A stretch of DNA of 64,000 bases, taken from positions 34,324 through 98,323 of the forward strand of contig JAVHMA010000006.1 in assembly GCA_031081715.1 (NCBI GenBank). Reading direction: 5' to 3'. Both the position numbers and the translations under genes were made by a program. Positions 12,810 to 25,163 of this stretch are shown piece after piece (position 1 is the first letter of the stretch; the number at the start of each line of letters is the position of its first letter). Source of the DNA: Armatimonadota bacterium. GTDB lineage: Bacteria > Sysuimicrobiota > Sysuimicrobiia > Sysuimicrobiales > Humicultoraceae. The notes below the pieces were generated by a model, which had not been told where the DNA came from, did no database searches, and saw nothing but the letters and a program-made list of their open reading frames with translations.

Positions 12810-14599
12810 GCCGCACCGCGCGCCCCCGCCGCGCGGTCCGTGCCGGGCTCGGCGCGGTGCCGGTACCCGGCGGCGTGCGCTTCCGGCTCTGGGCGCCGGG
12901 AGCGCGGACCGCCGAGGTGGTGCTCGAGCCCGGCGGTGCGCTTCCCATGGCGCCCGCGCGCGACGGGACGTTCGAGGCGCTGGCCCCCGGACTCCGCACG
13001 GGCACGCGTTATCGCATCCGGGTGGACGGCGGCCCGGCCTGCCCCGACCCCGCGTCGCGCTACCAGCCCGAGGGGCCCCACGGCCCGTCCGAGGTGATCG
13101 ACCCCGCGGCCTTTCGCTGGTCCGACGCGCACTGGAGACCGCCCCGGCGGCGCGACCTGGTCTTCTACGAACTCCACGTCGGCACGTTCTCGCCCGAGGG
13201 CACCTTCGACGGCGCGCGGCGCCGCCTACGGTCCCTGCGCGCGCTCGGCGTGACCGCGGTGGAGCTCATGCCCGTCGCCGAGTTCCCGGGGCGGTGGAAC
13301 TGGGGGTACGACCCCGCGGCCCTCTTCGCGCCGTGCCGCGCGTACGGGGCGCCCGATGACCTGCGCGCGTTGGTCGACGAAGCGCACGCGCTCGGGCTGG
13401 CGGTCGTCCTCGACGTCATCTACAACCACTTCGGCCCGGACGGCGCCTACGCGCCGGCGGTGGCGCCCGCGTTCCTCTCGACGCGTCACCGTACCGCGTG
13501 GGGCCCGGCGGTCAACCTGGACGGCCCCGACGCCGGGGGCGTCCGGCGCTTCTTTATCGACAACGCCCTGCACTGGCTGGAGGAGTACCACACCGACGGC
13601 CTGCGGCTGGACGCCACGCACGCGCTCGCAGACGACAGCCCGGTCCACTTCCTCCGCGAACTGAGCGACGCGGTGCGCCGGTTGCCCGGCCCGCGCCGGT
13701 TCCTCGTGGCCGAGGACCACCGCAACCTCGACACGCTGGTGCGGCCGGAGCGATCCGGCGGCTACGGGCTGGACGCGGTCTGGAGCGACGACTACCACCA
13801 TGAGCTGCGCCGGCTGCTCGCCGGCGACCGCGACGGCTACTTCGCCGACTTCGCCGGCACCACGCGCGATCTGGCGACCACAATCGCGCGCGGATGGCTG
13901 TTCGATGGCCGGCCCTCGGCGTACTTCGGCGGGCCGCGCGGCTCCGATCCCGCCGGCATCCCGCTCGACCGGTTTGTCCACTTCATCCAGAACCACGACC
14001 AGGTGGGCAACCGGCCGCGCGGCGACCGCCTGACCGCGCGCGTGGGCCTGGACGCCTTCCGCGCGGCGAGCGCGCTGCTGCTGTTCGCACCCGCTCTCCC
14101 CCTGGTGTTCATGGGTCAGGAGTGGGCCGCGACCACGCCGTTCCGCTACTTTACCGACCACGCGGAGCCCCTGGGGGCCCGGGTGCGCGAGGGACGCCGG
14201 CGCGAGTTCGAGCGCTTCGAAGGGTTTCGCGGGGACGTACCGGATCCGCAGGACCCGGCCACGTTCGCGGCCAGCCGCCTGGACTGGGCCGAAGTGGATC
14301 GGATGCCTCACGCGGGCGTGCTCCGCCTCTACCGCGACCTGCTGGCGCTACGGCCGCGGCTGCGCGGGCCGTTCCACGTGGCCAGCCCGACCGACGGCGG
14401 CATCGTCATGCACCGCGGGCGCCACACACTGCTGGTGGCGCTGCGGCCGGGGGTGGTCCTGACGCCGCCCCGGGGCGCCCGCGTGGCGTGGACCACGGAG
14501 GACACACGCTACGCCCTGGCCGGCGAGCCACCGCGCTCGACGGCGGCGGGCCTGGCGTTCCCGCGGCCGGCGGCGGCGCTGGCCGCCAGGCGGCCATGA
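12806..14599 (+). CDS. treZ: Malto-oligosyltrehalose trehalohydrolase
   Basis: TreZ releases free trehalose from malto-oligosyltrehalose made by TreY. The protein has 597 residues. It has an N-terminal CBM48-like domain ([19 protein letters not shown]) and a GH13_10 barrel with [30 protein letters not shown] (nucleophile D269), FLVAEDHRN (acid/base E303) and [14 protein letters not shown]. The GTG at 12806 overlaps the glgB stop by 4 bases (GTGA), and the stop overlaps the treY ATG by 4 bases, so the three genes are coupled. Confidence 0.95.
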   Translation: MSRTARPRRAVRAGLGAVPVPGGVRFRLWAPGARTAEVVLEPGGALPMAPARDGTFEALAPGLRTGTRYRIRVDGGPACPDPASRYQPEGPHGPSEVIDPAAFRWSDAHWRPPRRRDLVFYELHVGTFSPEGTFDGARRRLRSLRALGVTAVELMPVAEFPGRWNWGYDPAALFAPCRAYGAPDDLRALVDEAHALGLAVVLDVIYNHFGPDGAYAPAVAPAFLSTRHRTAWGPAVNLDGPDAGGVRRFFIDNALHWLEEYHTDGLRLDATHALADDSPVHFLRELSDAVRRLPGPRRFLVAEDHRNLDTLVRPERSGGYGLDAVWSDDYHHELRRLLAGDRDGYFADFAGTTRDLATTIARGWLFDGRPSAYFGGPRGSDPAGIPLDRFVHFIQNHDQVGNRPRGDRLTARVGLDAFRAASALLLFAPALPLVFMGQEWAATTPFRYFTDHAEPLGARVREGRRREFERFEGFRGDVPDPQDPATFAASRLDWAEVDRMPHAGVLRLYRDLLALRPRLRGPFHVASPTDGGIVMHRGRHTLLVALRPGVVLTPPRGARVAWTTEDTRYALAGEPPRSTAAGLAFPRPAAALAARRP

Positions 14600-17221
14600 T
14601 CGCGACCTACCGCCTCCAGCTCGGTCCGGGCTTCGGCTTCGACGACGCCCGCGCGCTGGTTCCCTACTTCCGCCGCCTGGGCATCAGCCACCTCTACCTC
14701 TCCCCGATCACCGACGCGCGGCGGGGCAGCACGCACGGCTACGACGTGGTGGACCACAACCGCATCCGCGACGAGCTCGGCGGGCCCGACGGCTTCCGGG
14801 CCCTGCTGCGCGCCGCGCGCGCCGCGGGGCTCGCGCTCATCCTCGACATCGTGCCCAACCACGCGGGCGTCGGCGCCCGCAACGCCCGCTGGCAGGACGT
14901 GCTCGCCTACGGCCCGCACTCGCCGTACGCCTTCCACTTCGATGTGGAGTGGCAGCCGCTCAAGCCCGAACTGCGGCGCAAGATCCTCCTGCCCTATCTG
15001 GGCCGGCCGTACGGCGAGGCGCTTGACGCCGGCGAGATCACGCTCGTGTTCGAGGAAGGCCGGCTCTCGGCGGCCTGCGGGCGAGACCGCTTTGCCCTGG
15101 CGCCCGCCACCTACGCCGACGTGCTCGCGGCCGCGTTCGACGGCGAGGACGTGCACGACCGCGACGCGGTCGCGGCGCTTGCCGGGGAGTTCGCGACCCT
15201 GGCGCCGCACGAGCGGGGACGGGCGGATATGCTGCGCACCCGCCTGGCCGTGCTCGCGGGTCGCCTGGATTTGCCCGCGCGTCTGGCCCGCGTGCGCGGC
15301 GAGCGGCTGCACGCGATCCTGGAGCGGCAGTTCTGGCGGCTCGCCTCGTGGAAGGTCGCGGCGCACGAGATCAACTACCGCCGTTTCTTCGACGTGAACG
15401 ACCTGGTGGGGCTCCGCATGGAACGGCCTGAGGTCTTCGACGACGCCCATCGGCTGATCGCGCGCCTCGCCGCGCAACCGGGCGTCGAGGGCGTGCGGGT
15501 GGACCACATCGACGGGCTGTTCGACCCGCAGGCCTACCTGGAGCGGCTGCGCACCATCGGTGTGCGGGGCGTCTGGGTCGAGAAGATCCTGGCCCTGGGC
15601 GAGACGCTGCCCCCGAACTGGCCGGTGGAGGGTACGAGCGGCTACGAGTTCCTCAACGACGTGCTCGGGCTGCTGACCCGTCCCGAGGGCGCGCTGCCGC
15701 TGGATCGCGCCTGGCGCTGGTTCGTCCGCGACCCGCGGCCGTACGCGGACGTGGCCTACGAGAGCCGGCGTCTGGTCATGGACACCTCGCTCGCGGGCGA
15801 GCTGTCGCGCCTGGCCTACAGCCTGGACCGGATTTCGGAGGGCGACTACCACACGCGCGACTTCACCTTCGAGGCCCTGCGCCAGGCGCTTGCGGACATC
15901 ACCGCCGCGCTCCCGCGCTACCGCACCTACCTGCCCCATGACCGGCCGGAGGCCGAGCGCACGATCCGCGAGGCGGTCCACGAGGCGCGGCGGCGTCACC
16001 CCGGCGTCGAGCCCACGGTGTACGCCTTCGTCGGCGCGGCCCTGCTGGGCGAGGTCGCCCCACCGCTGCGCGAGGCGGCCGCCGCGTGGGCGGCGCAGTT
16101 CCAGCAGTACACGGCCCCCCTCGCCGCGAAGGGCGTCGAGGACACGGCATTCTACCGGTGGTTGCGCCTGGTCGCCCTCAACGAGGTCGGTGGGGCGCCC
16201 GACCGCTTTGGGGTCCCGGCCCGGGCGTTTCACGCCCGCGCCCGCTTCAGGGCGCACCGTTACCCGCGCACGCTCCTGGCCACCGCGACCCACGATCACA
16301 AGCGGGGCGAGGACCTGCGCGCGCGGCTCGTCGCGCTGGCCGAGATCCCCGAGATCTGGCGGCGCACCGTGGGGGTGCTCTCCGGACTGGCGCGCCGGCA
16401 CCGCTCGCCCGACGGCCCGTCCCGCGGCGACGAGTATCTGTTCTATCAGACCCTGGCCGGGCTCTGGCACGGCGCCGCGCGCGAGGAGCTGGCCGGGCGG
16501 CTGGCGGCGTACATGCTGAAGGCCGCGCGCGAGGCCAAGCTCCGCACGAGCTGGTTGAGCCCCGACGCCGCTTACGAGGCCGCGCTGGAACGGTTCGTCT
16601 GCGGGATGATCGCCGACGCGCGCGTCGGCCGCGCTGTCGATCCCCTGGCCCGCGCGCTCGCGCGCGCCGGCTTCGCGAACAGTCTGAGCCAGCTCGTGGT
16701 GAAGCTCACCTCGCCGGGCGTCCCGGACTTCTACCAGGGAACCGAGCTGCTCGACCTCTCGCTGGTGGACCCGGACAATCGGCGGCCGGTGGACTTCGAG
16801 GCGCGCACCCGCCTGCTCGACGAGCTCGAGCCCCACCTGGCGCAGCCCGACCCGGCCGTGCTCCGCGGGTGGGTGGAGGCGCTTGACCCGCGCGCCAAGT
16901 TTTTCGTGACCGTGCGCCTGCTCCGCTTCCGGCAGGCGCACCCGGCGCTGTTCGCGGGCACCTACCGGCCGCTAGAGGCCGAGGGCCCGCAGGCCGGCTG
17001 TCTCGTCGCGTACACCCGCGAGGCCGCCAACGCCGCGCTGGTGGTCGCCGTGCCGCGCTTCCCGCTCGCGCTCGAGCGCGCGGGCGGCTTTGGCGCGACG
17101 CGACTCGCGCTGCCCGCCGAGCCCGGCGGCCGCCCCTGGAGTGATGTGCTCACCGAGCAGCCGCTGGACGCCGGCGCGTCCTGGCGGGCCGCGGCGTGGC
17201 CGCTGCCGTGGGTCGTGCTCT

Positions 17222-19342
<2,121 letters not shown>

Positions 19343-19436
19343 GGTCTCGCATTTCGGCGGGAGGGCGTCCTGGCCTGCCTGCGATGTGCCCGCGCGTCAT
19401 CAAGACCCCACGCTGGTCTGCGCGGCTGACCGATGC

Positions 19437-19442
19437 TAGAAT
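19437..19442 (+). promoter_or_regulatory. Possible -10 element of the treT leader (TAGAAT)
   Basis: TAGAAT lies about 35 bases before the riboswitch body, in one of the few AT-rich patches of the interval. The matching -35 (TGGTCT near 19414-19419) is poor, so this is only a candidate. Transcription from here would start near 19449 and give a leader of about 230 nt. Confidence 0.4.
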
Positions 19443-19476
19443 AATCTACGACGACGACGCAACAGACAACAGCCAT

Positions 19477-19590
19477 CGCCGAATCTCCGCCGCGCGGCGG
19501 GGAGCGGGGGAACCAAGCCGTCGGGGCGCATCTCGCGAGCCGCGAGTAGGGTAGTCTCTCGACCCGAGCCCGTCAGCTAACCCCGCAGGC
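19477..19590 (+). ncRNA. c-di-AMP riboswitch (ydaO/yuaA type) upstream of treT
   Basis: The conserved core of the ydaO/yuaA RNA is present in order. It has a short P1 strand GCC (19477-19479) followed by GAATCT, a GC-rich hairpin, GGGGGAACCAAG (19506-19517), CGGGGCGCATCTC (19522-19534), a variable hairpin, and the signature GAGCCCGTCAGCTAACCCC with CGCAGGC ending at 19590, where GGC can close P1. This family is known to bind two molecules of c-di-AMP and to switch genes for osmolyte, potassium and cell-wall functions off at high ligand. Here it precedes treT, an MscS channel and otsAB. The identification is from motif recall and was not scored by a covariance model. Confidence 0.88.
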
Positions 19591-19619
19591 AGCGAGAGAA
19601 GGTGGCCGAGGTCCATCCG

Positions 19620-19650
19620 GCCCGGAGACCTTCTCCGGGCTGTTGATTTC
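19620..19650 (+). terminator. Intrinsic terminator in the treT leader (riboswitch expression platform)
   Basis: A 9-bp perfect stem GCCCGGAGA (19620-19628) / TCTCCGGGC (19632-19640) with loop CCT is followed by the T-rich TGTTGATTTC. It lies between the c-di-AMP aptamer and the treT start. GAGAAGG at 19596-19602, just after the aptamer, is complementary to CCTTCTC at 19629-19635 in the loop and descending arm. It could act as an antiterminator when the aptamer is empty (inference). The layout is that of a ligand-OFF transcription switch. Confidence 0.75.
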
Positions 19651-19677
19651 TCGCCGGAGGGGAGGCGCGCGACCCGG

Positions 19678-20949
19678 ATGCTGAACCTCGTCGGCGTCAA
19701 GCGCAAGGCGCTGCGGTCCTACGAACCGCTGACCGACGACGACCTGATCGCCGAGATCCGCGAGCTGGCCAGCCGGTTGCGCGGCCTGCGGGTCCTCCAC
19801 CTGAACTCCACGGCCTACGGTGGGGGGGTGGCCGAGCTGCTCGTGTCCCTGGTGGCCCTCGAGAAGGACGTCGGCCTCGACGTCGAGTGGCGCACCATGG
19901 GCGAGGACGAGGCGTTCTTCAAGGTCACCAAGCGCATCCACAACGCCCTGCAGGGGCAGCCCTACGACATGACCGATGAGGAGCGCGCGACCTACCTGCG
20001 GTGCAACGAGGCCGCGGCCGGGGCGCTGAACGGACAGTACGACGCGGTCATCGTCCACGACCCGCAGCCCGCCGCGGTCCGGCACGTCGCCGGGCGGCGC
20101 GGCGCGCGGTGGATCTGGCGGTGCCACATCGACACTTCCGAACCCGACGCCGGGGTGTGGGCCTTCGTGGAGCCCTACGTGGAGGAGCACGACGCGGCCG
20201 TGTTCACCATGGCTCAGTTCGTGCCGCCCGGCCTGGCCGTGTCGCGCCTTGAGTTCATCCCGCCCGCGATCGACCCGCTGTCGTCGAAGAACCGAGACCT
20301 GCCCGACGATCTGGCCCGGGCGCTCGTCGGCGAGTTCGGCGTGGACGCCGAGCGGCCGCTCATGGTCCAGGTCGCGCGGTTCGACCCGTGGAAGGACCCG
20401 GCCGGGGTGATCCAGGCCTACCGCCTGGTCAAGGCGGAACTGCCGGAGGTACAGCTCGCCCTCATCGGCTCGATGGCCGGCGACGACCCCGAGGCCTGGG
20501 AGATCTACCGCGGCATCACCGAGACCGACCGCGACGACGACCTGTTCGTGTTCACGAACCTGGTCGGGGTCGGCAGCCTGGAGGTGAACTGCTTCCAGCG
20601 CGCCAGCGACGTGGTGATCCAGAAGTCGCTGCGCGAGGGGTTCGGGCTGGCGGTCTCGGAGGGGTTGTGGAAGCGGCGGCCGGTGATCGGCGGCGCGGCC
20701 GGCGGCATCCCGCTGCAGCTCCAGGACGGGGTGGGCGGCTACCTGGTCACCACGGTCGAGCAGTGCGCGGAGCGGGCTCTCTACCTCCTCCGCCACCCCG
20801 AGGAGGCCCGCCGCGTTGCCGAGGCGGGCTATCAGGTGGTCCGGCGGCGCTTCCTGATGCCGCGGCTGCTCCGGGACGAGCTGCGGCTGCTCTGCGACGT
20901 CACGACGGGCACGAGCGCCCGGAGGCCCGAGGAGCGAGTCGTGCGGTGA
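19678..20949 (+). CDS. treT: Trehalose glycosyl-transferring synthase (TreT, GT4)
   Basis: TreT makes trehalose reversibly from NDP-glucose and glucose. The 423-residue GT-B enzyme shows the N-terminal Gly-rich loop LHLNSTAYGGGVAELL near residues 40-55, WRCHIDTS, MVQVARFDPWKDP as the second Rossmann domain entry, and the donor-site region SLREGFGLAVSEGLWKRRPVIGG with the conserved E...GxxxxEG pattern. The ATG at 19678 has a GGAGGGGAGG ribosome-binding site. Expression is probably controlled by the riboswitch and terminator just upstream. The stop overlaps the next start (GTGA). Confidence 0.9.
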   Translation: MLNLVGVKRKALRSYEPLTDDDLIAEIRELASRLRGLRVLHLNSTAYGGGVAELLVSLVALEKDVGLDVEWRTMGEDEAFFKVTKRIHNALQGQPYDMTDEERATYLRCNEAAAGALNGQYDAVIVHDPQPAAVRHVAGRRGARWIWRCHIDTSEPDAGVWAFVEPYVEEHDAAVFTMAQFVPPGLAVSRLEFIPPAIDPLSSKNRDLPDDLARALVGEFGVDAERPLMVQVARFDPWKDPAGVIQAYRLVKAELPEVQLALIGSMAGDDPEAWEIYRGITETDRDDDLFVFTNLVGVGSLEVNCFQRASDVVIQKSLREGFGLAVSEGLWKRRPVIGGAAGGIPLQLQDGVGGYLVTTVEQCAERALYLLRHPEEARRVAEAGYQVVRRRFLMPRLLRDELRLLCDVTTGTSARRPEERVVR

Positions 20950-22013
20950 CGGTTCTCGACCTGGTCTACTACGGCAATACCGTGCGGGCCTGGCTCGTGG
21001 CGGCGGCCGTGGCCGCGGGCGTGCTCGCGGGGCTGCGCGTGGGGCAGGCCGTCCTGCTGCGCCGGCTGGCCGCCGCGGATCGCACACCGACCGGGCTCGA
21101 CGAGCTGACCGCGGACCTGGTCAGACGCACCCGGCTGCTGTTCCTGCTCCTCCTCGCCCTCTCGGCCGGGGCCTACGCGCTCGCGCTGCCGCCCCGGGCG
21201 GACCGCCTGCTCGCGGTCGCGGTGATGCTCGCCGTCCTGCTGCAGGTCGGCGCGTGGGGCAACGCCCTCATCGGCTTCCTGCTGGCGCGGCACGTGCGCC
21301 TGCGCCTCGAGCAGGACGCGGCCGCGGCCACCACGATGGCCGCCTTCGGGTTCCTGGGCCGGCTCGCGCTGTGGACGCTGCTGTTCTTCGTCGCGCTCGG
21401 GAACCTCGGGGTCAACATCACGGCGCTCGTGGCGGGCCTGGGCGTGGGCGGCATCGCGGTGGCGCTCGCGGTCCAGAACATCCTGGGCGACCTCTTCGCC
21501 TCGTTCACGATCGTGCTGGACAAACCGTTCGTCATCGGCGACTTCATCGTCATCGGCGAGCACGCGGGCACCGTCGAGCACATCGGGCTCAAGACCACCC
21601 GCGTGCGCAGCCTCTCGGGCGAACAGATCATCTTCGCGAACAACGACCTGCTGTCCAGCCGGGTGCGCAACTTCAAGCGCATGTACGAACGCCGTGTGGT
21701 CTTCACCATCGGGGTCACGTACCAGACGCCCCTGGCGAAGGTCGAGGCCATACCCGGGATGCTGCGGGAGATCGTCGAGGCCCAGCCGCTGGCACGCTTC
21801 GACCGCGCGCACTTCAAGGCGTACGGCGACTTCGCGCTCGTCTTCGAGGTCGTCTACTTCGTCCGCGATCCGGCGTTCAACGTCTACATGGACGTCCAGC
21901 AGGCGATCAACCTCGAGATTGGCCGGCGCTTCGCCGCCCAGGGCGTCGAGTTCGCGTACCCAACCCAGACGGTCTACCTCGCCCGGAGCGCGGCGGCGGG
22001 GTCGGCGTCCTGA
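20946..22013 (+). CDS. mscS: Small-conductance mechanosensitive channel, MscS family
   Basis: This 355-residue inner-membrane channel releases solutes on hypo-osmotic shock. Several hydrophobic helices precede the family hallmark, the Gly/Ala-packed pore helix and hinge VAGLGVGGIAVALAVQNILGD. That is followed by the beta domain entry KPFVIGDFIVIGEHAGTVEHIGLKTTRVRSLSGEQI. The GTG at 20946 overlaps the treT stop by 4 bases and the stop overlaps the next ATG by 3. A release valve translated from the same mRNA as the osmolyte synthases fits an osmotic-stress operon. Confidence 0.92.
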   Translation: MTVLDLVYYGNTVRAWLVAAAVAAGVLAGLRVGQAVLLRRLAAADRTPTGLDELTADLVRRTRLLFLLLLALSAGAYALALPPRADRLLAVAVMLAVLLQVGAWGNALIGFLLARHVRLRLEQDAAAATTMAAFGFLGRLALWTLLFFVALGNLGVNITALVAGLGVGGIAVALAVQNILGDLFASFTIVLDKPFVIGDFIVIGEHAGTVEHIGLKTTRVRSLSGEQIIFANNDLLSSRVRNFKRMYERRVVFTIGVTYQTPLAKVEAIPGMLREIVEAQPLARFDRAHFKAYGDFALVFEVVYFVRDPAFNVYMDVQQAINLEIGRRFAAQGVEFAYPTQTVYLARSAAAGSAS

Positions 22014-22861
22014 TGGGGGGGCGGGTGTGGATCGCGACGGTGGTCACCTTCGCCCGGTGCCTGGTGACGCACGAAGTGCCGCTCCTGGCGGCCGCGATCG
22101 CCTACACGGCGGTCCTGTCGTTCTTCCCGCTCCTGGTCGGCGTCGTGGCGCTGCTGGCACGGTGGGTCGAGGAACCGCGGGCACAGCAGGCCGTGGTGGA
22201 GGCGCTACGCCCCTACCTGCCGCCGGGCGCGGTGAGCCTGGTCTGGGGCACCCTCGACGCGGCGATCCGGGCGCGTGGCGCCGCGAGCGTGGTGGCGACC
22301 GTGGTGTTGTTCTGGACCGCCACCGCGGCGGCCAGCACGATTCGGCACAGCCTGAACCGTGTGCTGGGCGCGGCCCGGCCGCGACCGTTCTGGCGGCGCA
22401 AGGTGATCGAGCTCGGGCTGGTGACGCTCGCCGGAGGGCTCATCAGCCTCTCGCTGATCGCGAGCGCGGCGCTTGCGGCGCTGGGGGCGGTACCCGCGCT
22501 GGCAGACGCCGTGAGAGCCCTGCGGGTGAGCCCGATGGCCACCACGCTGGCGCGGGTGAGCCCGTGGGTGCTGTCGGTCGCGGCGTTCGCGGTGGTCTAC
22601 GCTTGGCTGCCCAACGTGCGCCTGGCGTGGCGCACGCTGGCGGTCGGAACGCTGACCGCCGCCGCGCTCTTCGAGGCGACGAAGCAGGCGTTCTTCTGGT
22701 ACCTGCGCGTGCTCGCGGACTACCCGCTCGTCTACAGCCACCTGGCGGGCGTGGTCGTGCTGATGATCTGGATCTACCTCGCGGCGTTCGTGCTGCTGAT
22801 GGGGGCTGAGGTCATGCGACAGCTCGAGGACCGAAGGCAGGTGACGGCCGATGTCGGTTGA
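22013..22861 (+). CDS. YihY/BrkB family inner-membrane protein
   Basis: This 282-residue polytopic protein of the YihY/BrkB family has six predicted membrane helices. Signs are the N-terminal PLLAAAIAYTAVLSFFPLLVGVVALLA, the mid-protein ATAAASTIRHSLNRVLGA and the C-terminal YSHLAGVVVLMIWIYLAAFVLLMGAEV. The molecular role of the family is unsettled. Some members were called ribonuclease BN in error, and others have been linked to serum resistance or transport. Here it sits between mscS and otsAB with overlaps on both sides (11 bp with otsAB), so a role in envelope or osmotic physiology is plausible but inferred. Confidence 0.88.
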   Translation: MGGRVWIATVVTFARCLVTHEVPLLAAAIAYTAVLSFFPLLVGVVALLARWVEEPRAQQAVVEALRPYLPPGAVSLVWGTLDAAIRARGAASVVATVVLFWTATAAASTIRHSLNRVLGAARPRPFWRRKVIELGLVTLAGGLISLSLIASAALAALGAVPALADAVRALRVSPMATTLARVSPWVLSVAAFAVVYAWLPNVRLAWRTLAVGTLTAAALFEATKQAFFWYLRVLADYPLVYSHLAGVVVLMIWIYLAAFVLLMGAEVMRQLEDRRQVTADVG

Positions 22862-25163
22862 GCACCGCCACGACCCGCAGCCGTGCGGCCTGCCGGCCGA
22901 CCGGCAGTTCATCGTGGTCAGCAACCGCGAGCCCTACGTCCACCGGCACGGCCCCGCGGGCGTCGAGGTCGAGCGGCCGGCGGGTGGGCTGGTGGCGGCG
23001 CTGGACCCGGTCATGCAGGCGGTGCGCGGTACCTGGATCGCCTGGGGCAGCGGCGACGCCGACTTCGAGGTCGCAGACGCCGCCGGCCGGGTGATGGTGC
23101 CGCCGGGGGAGGCCCGGTACGTGCTGCGGCGGCTGAGGCTCTCGCGCGACGAGGTGGACGGGTTCTACAACGGTTACGCGAACCAGGCGCTGTGGCCACT
23201 CTGCCACATGGCGATGGAGCACGCCCGCTTCCGACGGCGCGCGTGGGAGGTCTACCAGGCGGTCAACGCACGGTTCGCCGACGCCGTGGCCGAGGAGGCG
23301 CGCGGCGACGCGTTCGTCTGGATCCAGGACTACCACCTGGCCCGGTGCCCGCGCGCGTTGCGCCGCGCCCGGCCCGACCTGTTCCTGATGCACTTCTGGC
23401 ACATTCCCTGGCCCGCGTGGGACGTCTTCCGCGCCTGCCCGCAGAGCGCGGATTTGGTGGACGGCCTGCTCGCGAACGACCTGGTGGTCTTCCAGCACCC
23501 CCGGCACGCGCAGCACTTCATCGAGTGCGCGGAACGCGAGGTCGGCGCGCGCGCCGACGCCGAGCGCGAGGGCGTCGAGTACGACGGCCGGATGGTGCGC
23601 GTGGCCGCGATTCCGATCAGCGTGGACTTCGCGACGTGGGACGCGACGAGCCGCTCGCGCGCCGCACAGCGGTGGATGACGCGGCTGCGGGGCCGGCTGG
23701 GCGCCCGCGACCGCCTGCTGGCGGTCAGCGTGGACCGGCTGGACTACACGAAGGGCATTCCCGAGCGGCTGCGCGCCATCGACCTGTTCTTCCGGCGGTT
23801 CCCGCAGTTCCGCTCGCGCGTGGTCTTCGTGCAGAAGTGCGCGCCCAGCCGGACCGGCATCCGAGCCTACCGTGAGCTCCAGCAGCGCGTGGAGGCCGAG
23901 ATCGCCCGGCTCAACGCGACGTACGGCACCCCCGGCTGGCAACCGGTCGTCTACCTGCCCCGGCCGCTGCCGCCGCCGGCGATGGCGGCGCTGTACCGCA
24001 TGGCCGACCTCTGCATCGTGAGCTCGCTGGCCGACGGCATGAACCTGGTCGCCAAGGAGTTCGTCGCCTGCCAGGTGGATGGCCGCGGCGTGCTCGCCCT
24101 CTCGGAGCTGGCCGGCGCCCGCGACGAGCTGCCGTGGGCGCTGCCGGTCAACCCGTACGACGCCGAGGGGTGCGCGGAAATCATCGCCGCGGGCCTGCGG
24201 ATGCCGGCCGAGGAGCGCGGCGAGCGCATGGCGCACCTGCGGCGCGCGGTGGAGGAGCACGACATCGGCCGGTGGTTGCGCGAGCACCTGCGGCTGGCGG
24301 CCCGGCTGGCCGCGGGCCGCGCGCCGACCGAGTGGCTGCTCGACCGCACCATGCCGCTGCGGCAGCGGCTCGACGCCGGCCGTGCGCTGGCGCTGCTGCT
24401 CGACTTCGACGGGACGCTGGCACGCCTGGTGGACGACCCCGCGCGCGCCGAGATCCCCGCCGCGGTCCGCGCGTCGCTGGCACGCATCGCCCGCGCCGAC
24501 GGCACGCTCGTGGCGGTCATCAGCGGGCGGGCGCTCGGCGACATCCGTGCCCGCGTCGGCCTCTACGGTCTGGTCTACGCCGGCAATCACGGGCTGGAGA
24601 TGAGCGGCCCGGGGTGGAACTGGTCGCACAAGGGCGCCGTCGGCGCGCGTGAGGCGCTCGCGGCTGCTCTGACGGCGCTGCGCGCGCGGCTACGCCGGGT
24701 CCCGGGCGTGCTGATCGAGGACAAAGGGTACAGCGCCAGTGTGCACTACCGCCGCACCCCGGCCCCGCGCGTCGAGGAGGTCCGTGTGGCCGTGATGGAG
24801 GAGGTCGCCCGGGTTGCTGGCGCGCGCCTCGCCGTGCGCCGCGGCAAGCAGGTGCTGGAGATCCGGCCGGCCGTGGACTGGGACAAGGGGGCCGCGGCGC
24901 GCTGGTTGCTCGTGCGCACCTACGGCGACGGGTGGCCCGAGCGCGCGGCCGTCGTCTACGTCGGTGACGACCGCACCGACGAGGACGCCTTCGTGGCGCT
25001 GGGCGACGACGCCGTCACGGTGCGGGTCGGCGCCGGCAGCGCGCCCACCGCGGCCCGGTACGCCGTGCGCAGCGTGGAGGAGGTACACCGCTTCCTCGAG
25101 CTCCTGGAGACCTGGATGCGGCCCGCGGTGGCGGCGGGAGGCGCCAGTGCTGACGGTCGCTGA
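22851..25163 (+). CDS. otsAB: Fused trehalose-6-phosphate synthase/phosphatase (OtsA-OtsB)
   Basis: In this 770-residue protein, residues 1-490 form a GT20 synthase (IVVSNREPYVH, IQDYHLARCP, SVDRLDYTKGIPERLRAIDLFFRRFP, SSLADGMNLVAKEFVACQ). Residues about 505-760 form a HAD phosphatase with LLLDFDGTLA (nucleophile D518, D520), VISGRAL and VYVGDDRTDEDAF. It would make sugar-6-phosphate glucoside and dephosphorylate it to trehalose. The synthase half has FWHIPWPAWDVFRACP where E. coli OtsA has an LHIPFP-type sequence. Related GT20 enzymes make glucosylglycerol phosphate, so the acceptor is not certain. It is the fourth gene of the riboswitch-controlled operon. Confidence 0.88.
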   Translation: MSVEHRHDPQPCGLPADRQFIVVSNREPYVHRHGPAGVEVERPAGGLVAALDPVMQAVRGTWIAWGSGDADFEVADAAGRVMVPPGEARYVLRRLRLSRDEVDGFYNGYANQALWPLCHMAMEHARFRRRAWEVYQAVNARFADAVAEEARGDAFVWIQDYHLARCPRALRRARPDLFLMHFWHIPWPAWDVFRACPQSADLVDGLLANDLVVFQHPRHAQHFIECAEREVGARADAEREGVEYDGRMVRVAAIPISVDFATWDATSRSRAAQRWMTRLRGRLGARDRLLAVSVDRLDYTKGIPERLRAIDLFFRRFPQFRSRVVFVQKCAPSRTGIRAYRELQQRVEAEIARLNATYGTPGWQPVVYLPRPLPPPAMAALYRMADLCIVSSLADGMNLVAKEFVACQVDGRGVLALSELAGARDELPWALPVNPYDAEGCAEIIAAGLRMPAEERGERMAHLRRAVEEHDIGRWLREHLRLAARLAAGRAPTEWLLDRTMPLRQRLDAGRALALLLDFDGTLARLVDDPARAEIPAAVRASLARIARADGTLVAVISGRALGDIRARVGLYGLVYAGNHGLEMSGPGWNWSHKGAVGAREALAAALTALRARLRRVPGVLIEDKGYSASVHYRRTPAPRVEEVRVAVMEEVARVAGARLAVRRGKQVLEIRPAVDWDKGAAARWLLVRTYGDGWPERAAVVYVGDDRTDEDAFVALGDDAVTVRVGAGSAPTAARYAVRSVEEVHRFLELLETWMRPAVAAGGASADGR

